Shown: positions 45,653 through 53,331 of the stretch, piece after piece
How positions within the stretch are numbered: the stretch's first letter is position 1
How the letters are laid out: each line of letters opens with the position of its first letter
Source of the DNA: Methylococcales bacterium
GTDB lineage: Bacteria; Pseudomonadota; Gammaproteobacteria; Methylococcales; Methylomonadaceae
Length of the DNA stretch: 64,000 nt
Direction: 5' to 3'
NCBI GenBank assembly: GCA_030693155.1
Contig: JAUYBJ010000084.1
Coordinates: 1 to 64,000, forward strand
Position numbers and translations under genes: made by a program
The notes under the pieces: model-generated
Database searches by the model: none
Seen by the model: only the letters and a program-made list of their open reading frames with translations
Told to the model about the DNA's origin: nothing

Positions 45653-45692
45653 GCGTATTTCGCATGAAATCATGCGAAATACGCCGCTTTTT
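45653..45692 (+). terminator. Terminator-like long palindrome downstream of ubiD
   Basis: A 14-bp perfect stem (GCGTATTTCGCATG at 45653-45666 with 45671-45684), 4-base loop, then CGC and five T (45688-45692). It fits plus-strand termination after ubiD, although 120 bp from its stop. The rest of 45533-45823 shows no gene. Confidence 0.7.
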
Positions 45693-45823
45693 AACATATA
45701 TCCAGTAGATTTAATTATTGTCACCATCAAAAGCCGCACCTATATTAATTATGATGCGTTTCGACTATGGTCGTATTCTTATTTTTGAAATGCAGTTTAT
45801 AGCTTAGCGTAACGGTTTTTACC

Positions 45824-46249
45824 TTATACCATTGTTGTTTTTTTATAATTATCGGTCATTCTTTGTTGCTTGGTTGCCGGTTGTTTACTGATGGATTGGT
45901 GAACCGCTAACATTCTTTCCAATACCGCTTTTTGCCTGTGTACCTCCTCCAGCTCCATTCGCAATGCACTAATGGTCGCATCTGCTTTGACGGCTTTAAT
46001 TTTAGTGCAATAATCATCAGCTGTTTTCCACATTAACGTCGTGGCTTTTTGACCTATAACGGCTATTTCATTACGCAGATCACTGACTTCTCGAGTATCA
46101 CTCATCCTTCTGTCTTCTTTCCACTGCCTCAAAAAAGGATTTATGGTTGAGAAACTGCCCCCACCTAATTCATTTCGCACTCGCACAAGCGTAGGCTTAG
46201 TACCTTGTTCTGCTAATTGATTACATATATTAAAGATTCTTTTTTTCAT
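45824..46249 (-). CDS. KfrA-like DNA-binding protein
   Basis: A 141-residue protein with the KfrA N-terminal type DNA-binding domain: ICNQLAEQGTKPTLVRVRNELGGGSFSTINPFLRQWKED (about 8-46), a helix-turn-helix with the GGGS turn. An alpha-helical, Ala/Glu/Lys-rich tail (ALRMELEEVHRQKAVLERML) is probably a short coiled coil. KfrA proteins are plasmid-borne autoregulators with a much longer coiled coil; this is a short version with no plasmid gene nearby. A near-palindrome at 46264-46305, directly upstream of its ATG, is a candidate operator. Confidence 0.75.
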   Translation of the reverse strand: MKKRIFNICNQLAEQGTKPTLVRVRNELGGGSFSTINPFLRQWKEDRRMSDTREVSDLRNEIAVIGQKATTLMWKTADDYCTKIKAVKADATISALRMELEEVHRQKAVLERMLAVHQSISKQPATKQQRMTDNYKKTTMV

Positions 46250-46263
46250 AATGTTACCTATAG

Positions 46264-46305
46264 GTATTTTTGCAGAATGTCATATTATGTCTGCTACAAA
46301 AATAC
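46264..46305. promoter_or_regulatory. Candidate operator upstream of the KfrA-like gene
   Basis: GTATTTTTGCAGA (46264-46276) and its near reverse complement (46290-46305, with a 3-base insertion inside the arm) flank a 13-base centre, ending 15 bases before the start codon. The position fits autoregulation of the KfrA type. Binding is inferred. Confidence 0.45.
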
Positions 46306-46657
46306 AAATCGCAAAGGTTATAATTGTGTAAATTATCAACTTGATAGCAAAAAATAAGCATCCAGTGACTTTTACAACCCTGTTAATTTTTGCCAAACAC
46401 TTGTAAAAATCGCACCCATCAACCGTCCGCTACCTCTGAATATATTCAGTTTTAGCGTTAAGCGCGACTACAAATACGATAATCTATCGCGTGGTTATTT
46501 TCGACTAAGAGAATAGAAAGGACAACGACTTAGAATGGGGTATTAATGGATAGAGAATGGGTATAAAAAATACCCATTCATTAATAAAACACTACAAATC
46601 ATATGTTATTAGAGAAGAAACAAGGAATCATTTCGCAGTATGTGCATTATGGAACAC

Positions 46658-46700
46658 GTTGGTTTTAGCATGAAAAATTCATGCTAAAACCAACTTTTTT
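46658..46700. terminator. 17-bp palindrome followed by T6
   Basis: A perfect stem GTTGGTTTTAGCATGAA (46658-46674) with 46678-46694 and a 3-base loop, followed on the plus strand by TTTTTT (46695-46700). It lies just after the end of the minus-strand cytochrome gene. The T-run would serve plus-strand transcription, which has no gene here, so it may be a REP-like element used as a minus-strand terminator. Confidence 0.65.
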
Positions 46701-46718
46701 AACCGATTTGCTGTGAGA

Positions 46719-48626
46719 TTAGAGCGTTTTAAGGTATTCGACCAGAGCTTGTCGTTGGCTGTCATTAATGGGCTGCAACTTTTCCAATTCAAACTTTCCC
46801 GCTGCATTTTTAATTGGCTTACCCGATTTATCCAGCTTGATAATAGGTGTATTACCCGCCGCATATTCATGACCATTATTTCTATTACCCGCTAGCGACG
46901 TATCGAATTCAAATAAGCGGGGATAAGTGGATAACGGTTTACTGACGAAACCGACTTTTACAGGATCAAATTCCCGACTACCCAGCGTAAAACGATTGGG
47001 ACGGCATTTTTTTCCTGCGGCAATATCGGCATCACTGCAACTGGGCAAAAACAGTTCATACAGAGTAGGCACAGAACCGTTATGCAGATAAGGCGCAGTC
47101 GCCCAGATGCCGTTTAATGGACGGGCTTTGTAGACCAGCAGGCTGTTAGGAAGCGTGTCATTGATTTCAAAATCAACGTGCCGTTCGGTATGCTCAATCG
47201 GATTACTGGCTAAGGCAGCCATAAAATCATAGGCCTGCTCTACACCACGCCGTAAAGCCGATTTATCATGATCGGGTTCTAATATCACCCCGCCCGCCAC
47301 TTTTTGCAGTGCGGGTAACGCAGGGGTTATATCACCAAATTTATCATTCGACTTAAGCAGAGTTTCACCTTTAAGCACGCCACTATTGCCTTTAGCTTGC
47401 AGCGCGTTGATTGCCATCACAGGATCTGTGCCTATTTGTTGCAAACTGGCAAACTGAGCAATAACACGCCTATCAGGGTTGCTACGATCAAATTTATCAG
47501 AACTGCTATGACAAACATCACATTTGTAATCGCTAAAAACTTGTTTGCCTTGGTCTGCCAGTTTGCGGTCAATCGGTGGCAGAATGGTTTCTGGCCATAC
47601 GGGGGATTCCAAGGAGACCAGATGTTCTTCAAGCCTGACCAGATTACGCTGCACCACCGATGAACGATAACCGACATCGCCCGTGTGTTTTTGTAAATCA
47701 AAACTCGCAAACACGCCTAATACTTCGCCCGTATTACGACTTAATGGCCCTAAAAACCCTAAGCGACCACCTGGATTATTATCAGAGACACCATTCCATT
47801 GTACAAAATCATGGTGTGGTGTGTCCCATAAAAACGGATAACTAACAGGTGCGTTGACGGGATTGGTGTTTGCCTGATTGGGCGTTAAATTTTCCAGAAT
47901 CCGATTAAAAATCCGTCCGAACGCATCAAGCCGCCCATAGCCATAATGCACCAGTTGATTACCCTGTTTAGGTGCGTTACTGACATTGTAACTATTGCGG
48001 TCACGATAAATGGCTTCCAGCATTTTACGAAATTCATCAGGATTTTCTGCCAGCTCTTTGTCTACCATGACTTTGGCAAGACGATTAAATTTTGCCGTAT
48101 CGTCCAGCGTTGCCTTGACTGCTTGTTCAATTCCTTCAAAAAAGCCTTCAAAATCAGCAAGCGCGGGCGCACCATCAATGCGTATACCTGTATTTTTGTA
48201 ATTAATTTGCGTGGTATGACACGCCGCACAGGTAAAGCCCATATAGTCTTTGCCCTGATAATCGTCTTTTACAAAGCCGATAGGCAATCCGTCTGGGTTG
48301 TCATAACTGGATTTTTGCGTCAGAAACCGATAGTTGTTCATATTTTCGGCATTACGAAACGGCTTAGTACTGTCTGCTTGTTCAAGAGCCAGAAAAACCT
48401 CGTAAGGCATAAAATCGGAACCCTGAGTAGTGAAATAAAACCACAGGCTATCGTAACGATCCCAATTCTGGTCAAGATAGATCACCTTATCAGCGGTGTC
48501 GCCAAAAATATCTTGTGTTGACGTTTCGGCATAACGGTCTTTATCGGCGACTACGCCTTCGGAAACATAAGTGCAGTCGGTCAGCAACAGCAAAGCCGCT
48601 GCACACAATGGAGTAATTGTTTTCAT
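46719..48626 (-). CDS. Di-heme c-type cytochrome (cytochrome c peroxidase/RoxA-like)
   Basis: Exported 635-residue protein: a hydrophobic signal (TPLCAAALLLLTDC, possible but non-ideal lipobox), then two covalent heme sites, TCAACH (C133, C136, H137) and KCDVCH (C369, C372, H373). ARPLNGIWATAPYLHNGSVPTLYELF near residue 530 is shared by the di-heme peroxidase superfamily and the RoxA-type rubber dioxygenases, as is FTLGSREFDPVKVGF. The length (about 635) is nearer RoxA-like proteins than the roughly 330-residue classical peroxidases. It is transcribed 21 bp after a catalase-like gene, with AGGGGCA before the start. Likely periplasmic oxidation of a lipid or peroxide; substrate unknown. Confidence 0.85.
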   Translation of the reverse strand: MKTITPLCAAALLLLTDCTYVSEGVVADKDRYAETSTQDIFGDTADKVIYLDQNWDRYDSLWFYFTTQGSDFMPYEVFLALEQADSTKPFRNAENMNNYRFLTQKSSYDNPDGLPIGFVKDDYQGKDYMGFTCAACHTTQINYKNTGIRIDGAPALADFEGFFEGIEQAVKATLDDTAKFNRLAKVMVDKELAENPDEFRKMLEAIYRDRNSYNVSNAPKQGNQLVHYGYGRLDAFGRIFNRILENLTPNQANTNPVNAPVSYPFLWDTPHHDFVQWNGVSDNNPGGRLGFLGPLSRNTGEVLGVFASFDLQKHTGDVGYRSSVVQRNLVRLEEHLVSLESPVWPETILPPIDRKLADQGKQVFSDYKCDVCHSSSDKFDRSNPDRRVIAQFASLQQIGTDPVMAINALQAKGNSGVLKGETLLKSNDKFGDITPALPALQKVAGGVILEPDHDKSALRRGVEQAYDFMAALASNPIEHTERHVDFEINDTLPNSLLVYKARPLNGIWATAPYLHNGSVPTLYELFLPSCSDADIAAGKKCRPNRFTLGSREFDPVKVGFVSKPLSTYPRLFEFDTSLAGNRNNGHEYAAGNTPIIKLDKSGKPIKNAAGKFELEKLQPINDSQRQALVEYLKTL

Positions 48627-48647
48627 TTGCTTGCCCCTGCATAGTGT

Positions 48648-49832
48648 TTAGCCAAAGAGAGATTTAAACAATTTTTCCAGTAAGCGCACAAAAGACGGCA
48701 GTGGCTCTGGTTGCTCAAGGCGATGTGTTGCCGACGCTTGATATACATCTTTGCGCAGTCGATTGATACTGCCTATCGGCTGATGCTCAACTAATGAATG
48801 CCAAGGGGTAAACACCAGTTTTTCGCAACGGGCTTTATGTTCCGCAGTATCGACTTCTGGTTGTGGCGCGGGAATGGTAATTTTGGCAACACTGACAAAA
48901 TCGTCATGCCACTCCGAAGATGCATTCTCAATTAACTCATTATCTACACCAAAATCATCGCACTCACGACGTACCTGTAGCATAAAATCAAAATGAAGCT
49001 CTTCATTTCGATTCATGGTTTCAGTCAGTGCATCACTCAGGTAGTCAGGCGGCGGGGAGTCAGGAACGTCTGTCGGAGGGACTACGGCACAGGGCATTGC
49101 CGAAAATTTCATCACCCGATCTGAGCCAAACAAAAACGGTGCAGCACTGAAATATTGAATTCCTAATGGATTTGCGACGGGGGTAGACTGGATTCCTGCA
49201 ATGATTTTGGCACTAGCACCCATTCGCCGCATCGCTTCCTCTGAAATATTTTCAGCTTCCATATAGGCAAGGATACGCCGCTTTTCTTCCTCGGTAATAT
49301 TGGGATTTAGCTTAAGCTGTAAAGGTGCAAAAAATTCTGGAGCATTATCATCACCGCGCTCAAAAAGGATTTTGTCCAGCCTCAAATAATCTTCCGTGTT
49401 GGCAAACGCAAATACAGGCTGATTTATCATCAAAAAATCCTGATTGTGCGCACCGTTATCGTCGATTAATACCTCTCCGCCCACATCAAACACTTTGATT
49501 GCCATGCCACGGCTACCATGCTTTCCTTTGTCAATGTCAGGGCGAACCAACGCCGCCGCATTGGAAAAACGAATAATGGCATCGAATTGCTTACCCGCTT
49601 CGGCAAACAGTCCAACCTGAAATTCAGGGGCTATATCGGAGTTGATAGTAAAAGTGGCTTTAACACAGCCATGGGATTTTGGATGCACACCTCTGAGTAT
49701 TTGCTCAGGGGGTGGATAACGTTTGTCGAGTAATTTAACAGTGAGATCAGTGGTTTCCGCAATTTGTTCAGCTTCCTGATCGGGGTTTTGAATATGCTCA
49801 AAAGGGCATCTTGATGTAGTTGTTGATGACAT
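48648..49832 (-). CDS. Catalase-like heme protein
   Basis: A 394-residue member of the catalase superfamily without the classical catalase length: VHPKSHGCVKATFTI (distal His), FDAIIRFSNAAALVRPDIDKGKHGSRGMAIKVF, AHNQDFLMINQPVFAFANTEDYL and INRLRKDVYQASATHR, where RxxxY would provide the proximal Tyr heme ligand. The pattern is close to the minimal catalase/allene-oxide-synthase-like group that acts on fatty-acid hydroperoxides. No signal peptide is seen. GAGGAGGG precedes the ATG. It is followed 21 bp later by the di-heme cytochrome gene, so the two are probably an oxidised-lipid or peroxide operon. Confidence 0.83.
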   Translation of the reverse strand: MSSTTTSRCPFEHIQNPDQEAEQIAETTDLTVKLLDKRYPPPEQILRGVHPKSHGCVKATFTINSDIAPEFQVGLFAEAGKQFDAIIRFSNAAALVRPDIDKGKHGSRGMAIKVFDVGGEVLIDDNGAHNQDFLMINQPVFAFANTEDYLRLDKILFERGDDNAPEFFAPLQLKLNPNITEEEKRRILAYMEAENISEEAMRRMGASAKIIAGIQSTPVANPLGIQYFSAAPFLFGSDRVMKFSAMPCAVVPPTDVPDSPPPDYLSDALTETMNRNEELHFDFMLQVRRECDDFGVDNELIENASSEWHDDFVSVAKITIPAPQPEVDTAEHKARCEKLVFTPWHSLVEHQPIGSINRLRKDVYQASATHRLEQPEPLPSFVRLLEKLFKSLFG

Positions 49833-50266
49833 GGCCTACCCTCCTCATTTGAATAAAATGAACATCGCAAACGCAAGTGAAACACATAGTTTTTATGACT
49901 GATTATTTTTAACTTTCACCTGAATGCGATTTAACGCGAGCCTTAATTATCCTGATAAACATCTTAATGCAACTGTTTAACGATGAGGCGAGGGGAGTAT
50001 TACTGGCAAAAAGTGAGACTCATGACCCTAAATTCCTTTAATCAATGCCAGTGCATCAGCAAGAATGCGCCTGACTTTAACGGTCTGGAGTCTTATTTTA
50101 GTCATACCAACATCATTCCATAATGCTGTCGAAACAACAAAACATATCAATTTAGGCTCAGTTCGTATCGTACTCACAAAAATTCCAGATAACAATAATA
50201 ATTTTAACTGGAGATTCAACACTGAAACAAGATAGCAGGCAGATAGCCTGTCTAACGCCCAAACTG
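49833..50266. other. Intergenic region, 434 bp
   Basis: Upstream region of the catalase-like gene, after the end of the DUF2934 gene. It should contain the catalase operon promoter, but I cannot identify one confidently. A 64-codon minus-strand frame at 50028-50222 has no ribosome site and no recognisable feature; I do not call it. Confidence 0.45.
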
Positions 50267-50551
50267 TTATGAATTTCTTAAGTTTTCAATGAGTTGTAGC
50301 CGCGCTGCCAACCAATGAGCCACCGCATTACCGTGCTGGCAACCGCTGTGTTCCCACAGTTGATAAGCTAATTGGCTGATTTTTTCTTCCGAGGGTCTGT
50401 CGTCCCAATAATGCTCACAATCACCTGTCATTTTATTGAACGGTGAGCTACCAAAAAAATCTTGCCTACCACCAATAACCGTAGTGCAGCGTAAGCAGGT
50501 GTCTTGTAAGGGGCAATTTGCGCCCCAACAGTGAGTTATATCGTAAGCCAT
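50267..50551 (-). CDS. Cys-rich protein with C-terminal DUF2934 domain
   Basis: A 94-residue protein. The C-terminal part (about 53-85, EEKISQLAYQLWEHSGCQHGNAVAHWLAAR) has the DUF2934 pattern (helix with AYxLWE, then HWxxA). The N-terminal part has four Cys in the order C8-x4-C13-x5-C19-x2-C22 (HCWGANCPLQDTCLRC) plus C45 in TGDCEHYW, resembling a metal or Fe-S site. DUF2934 is of unknown function. The combination with a Cys cluster is unusual in my experience. A palindrome lies just upstream. Confidence 0.75.
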   Translation of the reverse strand: MAYDITHCWGANCPLQDTCLRCTTVIGGRQDFFGSSPFNKMTGDCEHYWDDRPSEEKISQLAYQLWEHSGCQHGNAVAHWLAARLQLIENLRNS

Positions 50552-50579
50552 GGTAATTATTTTCTGCTGTGTGTTGGAA

Positions 50580-50605
50580 TGGAGTACAAAACGGATGTTG
50601 TACTC
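50580..50605. repeat. REP-like palindrome, GGAGTACAA type
   Basis: GGAGTACAA (50580-50588) pairs perfectly with TTGTACTCC (50597-50605) across an 8-base loop, between the DUF2058 and DUF2934 genes. The arms are shared with the palindrome at 63756-63781. Confidence 0.7.
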
Positions 50606-50624
50606 CTGATAAAAGTATATTTAG

Positions 50625-51176
50625 TTACCACATTAAATCATCGGGTACGGCATAGCCCGCGTAAGGATCGTCTGCTAGGACAACGCTTGCCGCAGGTTCA
50701 TTGTGTACCAGTACACTGCCCGCATCACGTTCGCTGATTTTTTTGGCGATGTCGGCGGTGACGACTTCGTAGCTTTTGCCTGATTTGACAATAGCCAACT
50801 GACCGCTAATGAGTTGTACGCGCATGGTTTCGGCGACATATAAAGTTTTAACTTTGTTGTCGTCGGTGAACCGATAAGCAACACCATCTTCATCTCTGGC
50901 GAGTTTGTTTTGCTCAATCAGTTGTTTGACTTGCGCAAGCAACTGTTTTTTCAGTTCTTGTTGCTGACGTTGCTGATTAAGCTCGATGTCTCTTGCCAGT
51001 TGTTCGGCGCGGGCTTGTTGTGCCAGTTCTTTGGCATCATCATTCACGACCACGTTATTTTTGCGCTGTTGCTGCACTTGTTTGTGCTTATTGGTTTTGG
51101 CGGTTTTGGCTTGCGCGGTACTCACCAAACCCGATTTTAACAACTGCTCTTGTAATGATAATTTTTGCTTGCTCAT
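50625..51176 (-). CDS. DUF2058 family protein
   Basis: A 183-residue nucleoid- or RNA-associated-type protein of unknown function common in gammaproteobacteria. Start at ATG 51176 (MSKQKLSLQEQLLKSGLVS), the family N-terminus, with AGGGAAG about 8 bases upstream; a longer frame to 51215 runs into lysA. The middle is a highly charged, Gln/Lys-rich helix (about 20-95). The C-terminus has YRFTDDNKVKTLYVAETMRVQLISGQLAIVKSGKSYEVV, a small beta domain. It follows lysA closely. Confidence 0.88.
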   Translation of the reverse strand: MSKQKLSLQEQLLKSGLVSTAQAKTAKTNKHKQVQQQRKNNVVVNDDAKELAQQARAEQLARDIELNQQRQQQELKKQLLAQVKQLIEQNKLARDEDGVAYRFTDDNKVKTLYVAETMRVQLISGQLAIVKSGKSYEVVTADIAKKISERDAGSVLVHNEPAASVVLADDPYAGYAVPDDLMW

Positions 51177-51187
51177 CGGTGACTTCC

Positions 51188-52435
51188 CTACGGTAACAAA
51201 TGTTCGCCTGCCCACAATTGCGGAATGGTTTCGCGTTCTCGAATCAAATGAACCTGCGTGCCATCGACCATCACTTCAGCAACACGCGGTCTGGAATTAT
51301 AATTAGAACTCATGCTGAAACCATACGCGCCCGCAGAGCGTATTGCCAATAAATCACCTTGACTGAGTTGCAATACGCGGTCTTTACCCAGAAAATCGCC
51401 TGTTTCACACACAGGCCCTACGATGTCCCAGTGTTGCGCGGTGGCGGTACTGTGTTGATTGACGGGAATAATGTCCTGCCACGCGCTGTACAACGCAGGA
51501 CGCATCAGGTCATTCATTGCGGCATCAACAATAGCAAAATTTTTGTGTGCGGTGGGTTTCAAGTATTCCACTTGGGTGACTAAAATCCCTGCATTGCCGA
51601 CAATCGCACGGCCAGGTTCTAATAGAATTTTAAAATTATTCTGCCCGAGTTTTTCTAATACTGCTTGAATGTACTCAGCGGGTTCGGGCGGTTGTTCGTC
51701 TTTGTAGCAAATACCTAAACCGCCGCCTAAATCTAAATGCGCTAATTCAATACCCTCGGCTTGCAGCCTTGCAACCAGTGCCAGAATTTTATCCAGCGCG
51801 TCTAAAAACGGGCGCGTTTCGGTGAGTTGTGAGCCGATATGACAGTCGATGCCGACCACTTTAATATGCGGCATGGCGGCGGCGCGGCGGTATTCATTGA
51901 CCGCTTCATTAATATCAATACCGAATTTATTTTCTTTTAAACCTGTGGAAATGTACGGATGAGTTTTAGCGTCTACATCGGGATTAACGCGAAACGACAC
52001 GGGCGCGATTACGCCTAATTGTTCGGCGAGTGCGTTAATGCGGTCGAGTTCGTCGCTGACTTCGATATTAAAACAGGCGATGCCGATTTTTAACGCCGCT
52101 AAAATTTCATCTTCCCGTTTGCCTACGCCTGAAAACACGATTTTTTTCGCATCACCACCCGCCGTAAGTACCCGTTGGAGTTCGCCTAAGGACACAATAT
52201 CAAACCCAGAACCTAACCGCGCCAGTACATTGAGCAAACCGATATTGGAGTTGGCTTTGACGGCATAGCAGATTAAATGCGCCTGCTCGCCAAAAGCGGA
52301 ATCAAACGCCCACCAGTGTCTTTCCAGCGTGGCTTTGGAATAGATGTAGCAAGGGCTGCCGTATTTATAAACGATGTCGGCAACTGCCACCTCTTCGGCA
52401 AACAGTTCGTTGTTGCGGTAATTAAAGTAATCCAT
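51188..52435 (-). CDS. lysA: Diaminopimelate decarboxylase
   Basis: Last step of lysine synthesis: decarboxylates meso-diaminopimelate with PLP. The 415 residues show the PLP lysine in ICYAVKANSNIGLL, GSGFDIVSLGEL, IDCHIGSQLTE, HLDLGGGLGI, LEPGRAIVGNAG and the active-site Cys in VGPVCETGDFLGKDR. It is preceded on the same strand by lptM with a 5-bp gap, the usual lptM-lysA arrangement. Confidence 0.97.
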   Translation of the reverse strand: MDYFNYRNNELFAEEVAVADIVYKYGSPCYIYSKATLERHWWAFDSAFGEQAHLICYAVKANSNIGLLNVLARLGSGFDIVSLGELQRVLTAGGDAKKIVFSGVGKREDEILAALKIGIACFNIEVSDELDRINALAEQLGVIAPVSFRVNPDVDAKTHPYISTGLKENKFGIDINEAVNEYRRAAAMPHIKVVGIDCHIGSQLTETRPFLDALDKILALVARLQAEGIELAHLDLGGGLGICYKDEQPPEPAEYIQAVLEKLGQNNFKILLEPGRAIVGNAGILVTQVEYLKPTAHKNFAIVDAAMNDLMRPALYSAWQDIIPVNQHSTATAQHWDIVGPVCETGDFLGKDRVLQLSQGDLLAIRSAGAYGFSMSSNYNSRPRVAEVMVDGTQVHLIRERETIPQLWAGEHLLP

Positions 52436-52440
52436 GACTA

Positions 52441-52626
52441 TTATTTGGTTTTTTCAGGTTCGGATTGGGTGGCGGGTGACGTTTTTTGGGTGTTGCTTGC
52501 TTTAGGTGCAGGCTGTTCCTTAGGTACGGTGATAGGCGGATTGGGGTCGTTAGGCATATACAGCGGCCCAACTTGACCGCAGCCTGTCAAGGCAATAAGT
52601 AATAACAATAGCGAATAATTTTTCAT
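52441..52626 (-). CDS. lptM: LptM-like small lipoprotein
   Basis: A 61-residue lipoprotein starting MKNYSLLLLLIALTGCGQVGPLYMP: signal peptide, lipobox LTGC and the GPLY(M)P motif of LptM (YifL), which assists oxidative maturation of LptD. The tail is Pro/Thr/Lys-rich and disordered. I use ATG 52626; the longer frame upstream lacks family features. Located immediately before lysA, as is typical. Confidence 0.88.
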   Translation of the reverse strand: MKNYSLLLLLIALTGCGQVGPLYMPNDPNPPITVPKEQPAPKASNTQKTSPATQSEPEKTK

Positions 52627-52727
52627 AGTGTGATGGACAAATAAACAGGATGATGAGTGCGAGTAATGGATGTTGTTAGCGTGGATTAGTCGGTGCGACA
52701 CGGTTGCCTACTATAGATTTTCAGGCA

Positions 52728-53330
52728 TTATTTACCGCTTTCAGTCACCAGCGCGTCAATGCCGCTTTGTTTTAAGCGGGCATTCAGCGTATTAACACTG
52801 GCTATCTGTTCAAAGGGGCCTATTTTGATGCGATACCATATTGTCGTACCGACTTTTGCGCGTTGGATATTGGATTCAATCCCCATTGCCGCCAGTCTCG
52901 CCTGCATTTTTTCAGCATCTTTAGCAGAGGTAAAAGAACCTGCCTGCATAATGTAATTAGTCGCTTTCGCTTGCCCTAAGCGTTCTTCACGGGTACGGGT
53001 TTTAATTTCATATTCGGGAACAACCGCTTCTTTTTCAGGCAAAATGGTATAAAAATCAAACTGCACGGGTTTTGGTTGGTCAGGTGGCTTTATCGCGTCG
53101 GGTTCAGGCTTTTTTTCAGGGTCAACAGGCTTGGGTATCACTTGCGCAATCGGGTCAGGTGTTACGTCTTTCAAGCCGATGCCGCTCACATAAACAATCA
53201 GAACCACCGCCAAGATAGCCAAGGCAGTCACCAGCATCCATTTCCACACGCTCAAACTTTTTACAGGATCGAAATCCTGTAACTTCAAGGTATTTTTGCC
53301 GCTTATTCTGTGTTTATAGTCTTTTGCCAT
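52728..53330 (-). CDS. SPOR-domain cell division protein (FtsN-like)
   Basis: A 200-residue bitopic membrane protein: cytosolic N-terminus (MAKDYKHRISGKNTLKLQDF), one membrane helix (about 32-50, WMLVTALAILAVVLIVYVSG), a Pro-rich periplasmic linker (about 60-100), and a C-terminal SPOR domain (about 125-200: YIMQAGSFTSAKDAEKMQARLAAMG ... WYRIKIGPFEQIASVNTLNARLKQ) that binds denuded septal peptidoglycan. It starts 1 bp after the argS stop. An argS-ftsN order is common, which supports an FtsN-like role. Confidence 0.88.
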   Translation of the reverse strand: MAKDYKHRISGKNTLKLQDFDPVKSLSVWKWMLVTALAILAVVLIVYVSGIGLKDVTPDPIAQVIPKPVDPEKKPEPDAIKPPDQPKPVQFDFYTILPEKEAVVPEYEIKTRTREERLGQAKATNYIMQAGSFTSAKDAEKMQARLAAMGIESNIQRAKVGTTIWYRIKIGPFEQIASVNTLNARLKQSGIDALVTESGK

Positions 53331-53331
53331 G

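Larger units (their letters stand above)
46250..46718. other. Intergenic region, 469 bp
   Basis: AT-rich space between two minus-strand genes. Besides the candidate operator it has a hairpin GAATGGGTAT/ATACCCATTC (46555-46564 with 46570-46579) preceded by a partial direct copy (GAATGGGGTAT near 46533), and the long palindrome at 46658-46694. No coding frame is supported. Confidence 0.5.

Noticed and set aside
47946-48521. 191-codon plus-strand frame
   Set aside because: Lies fully antisense inside the di-heme cytochrome gene, has no ribosome site and reads as low-similarity filler; a shadow frame.
50028-50222. 64-codon minus-strand frame
   Set aside because: No ribosome site, no recognisable feature; kept as intergenic.
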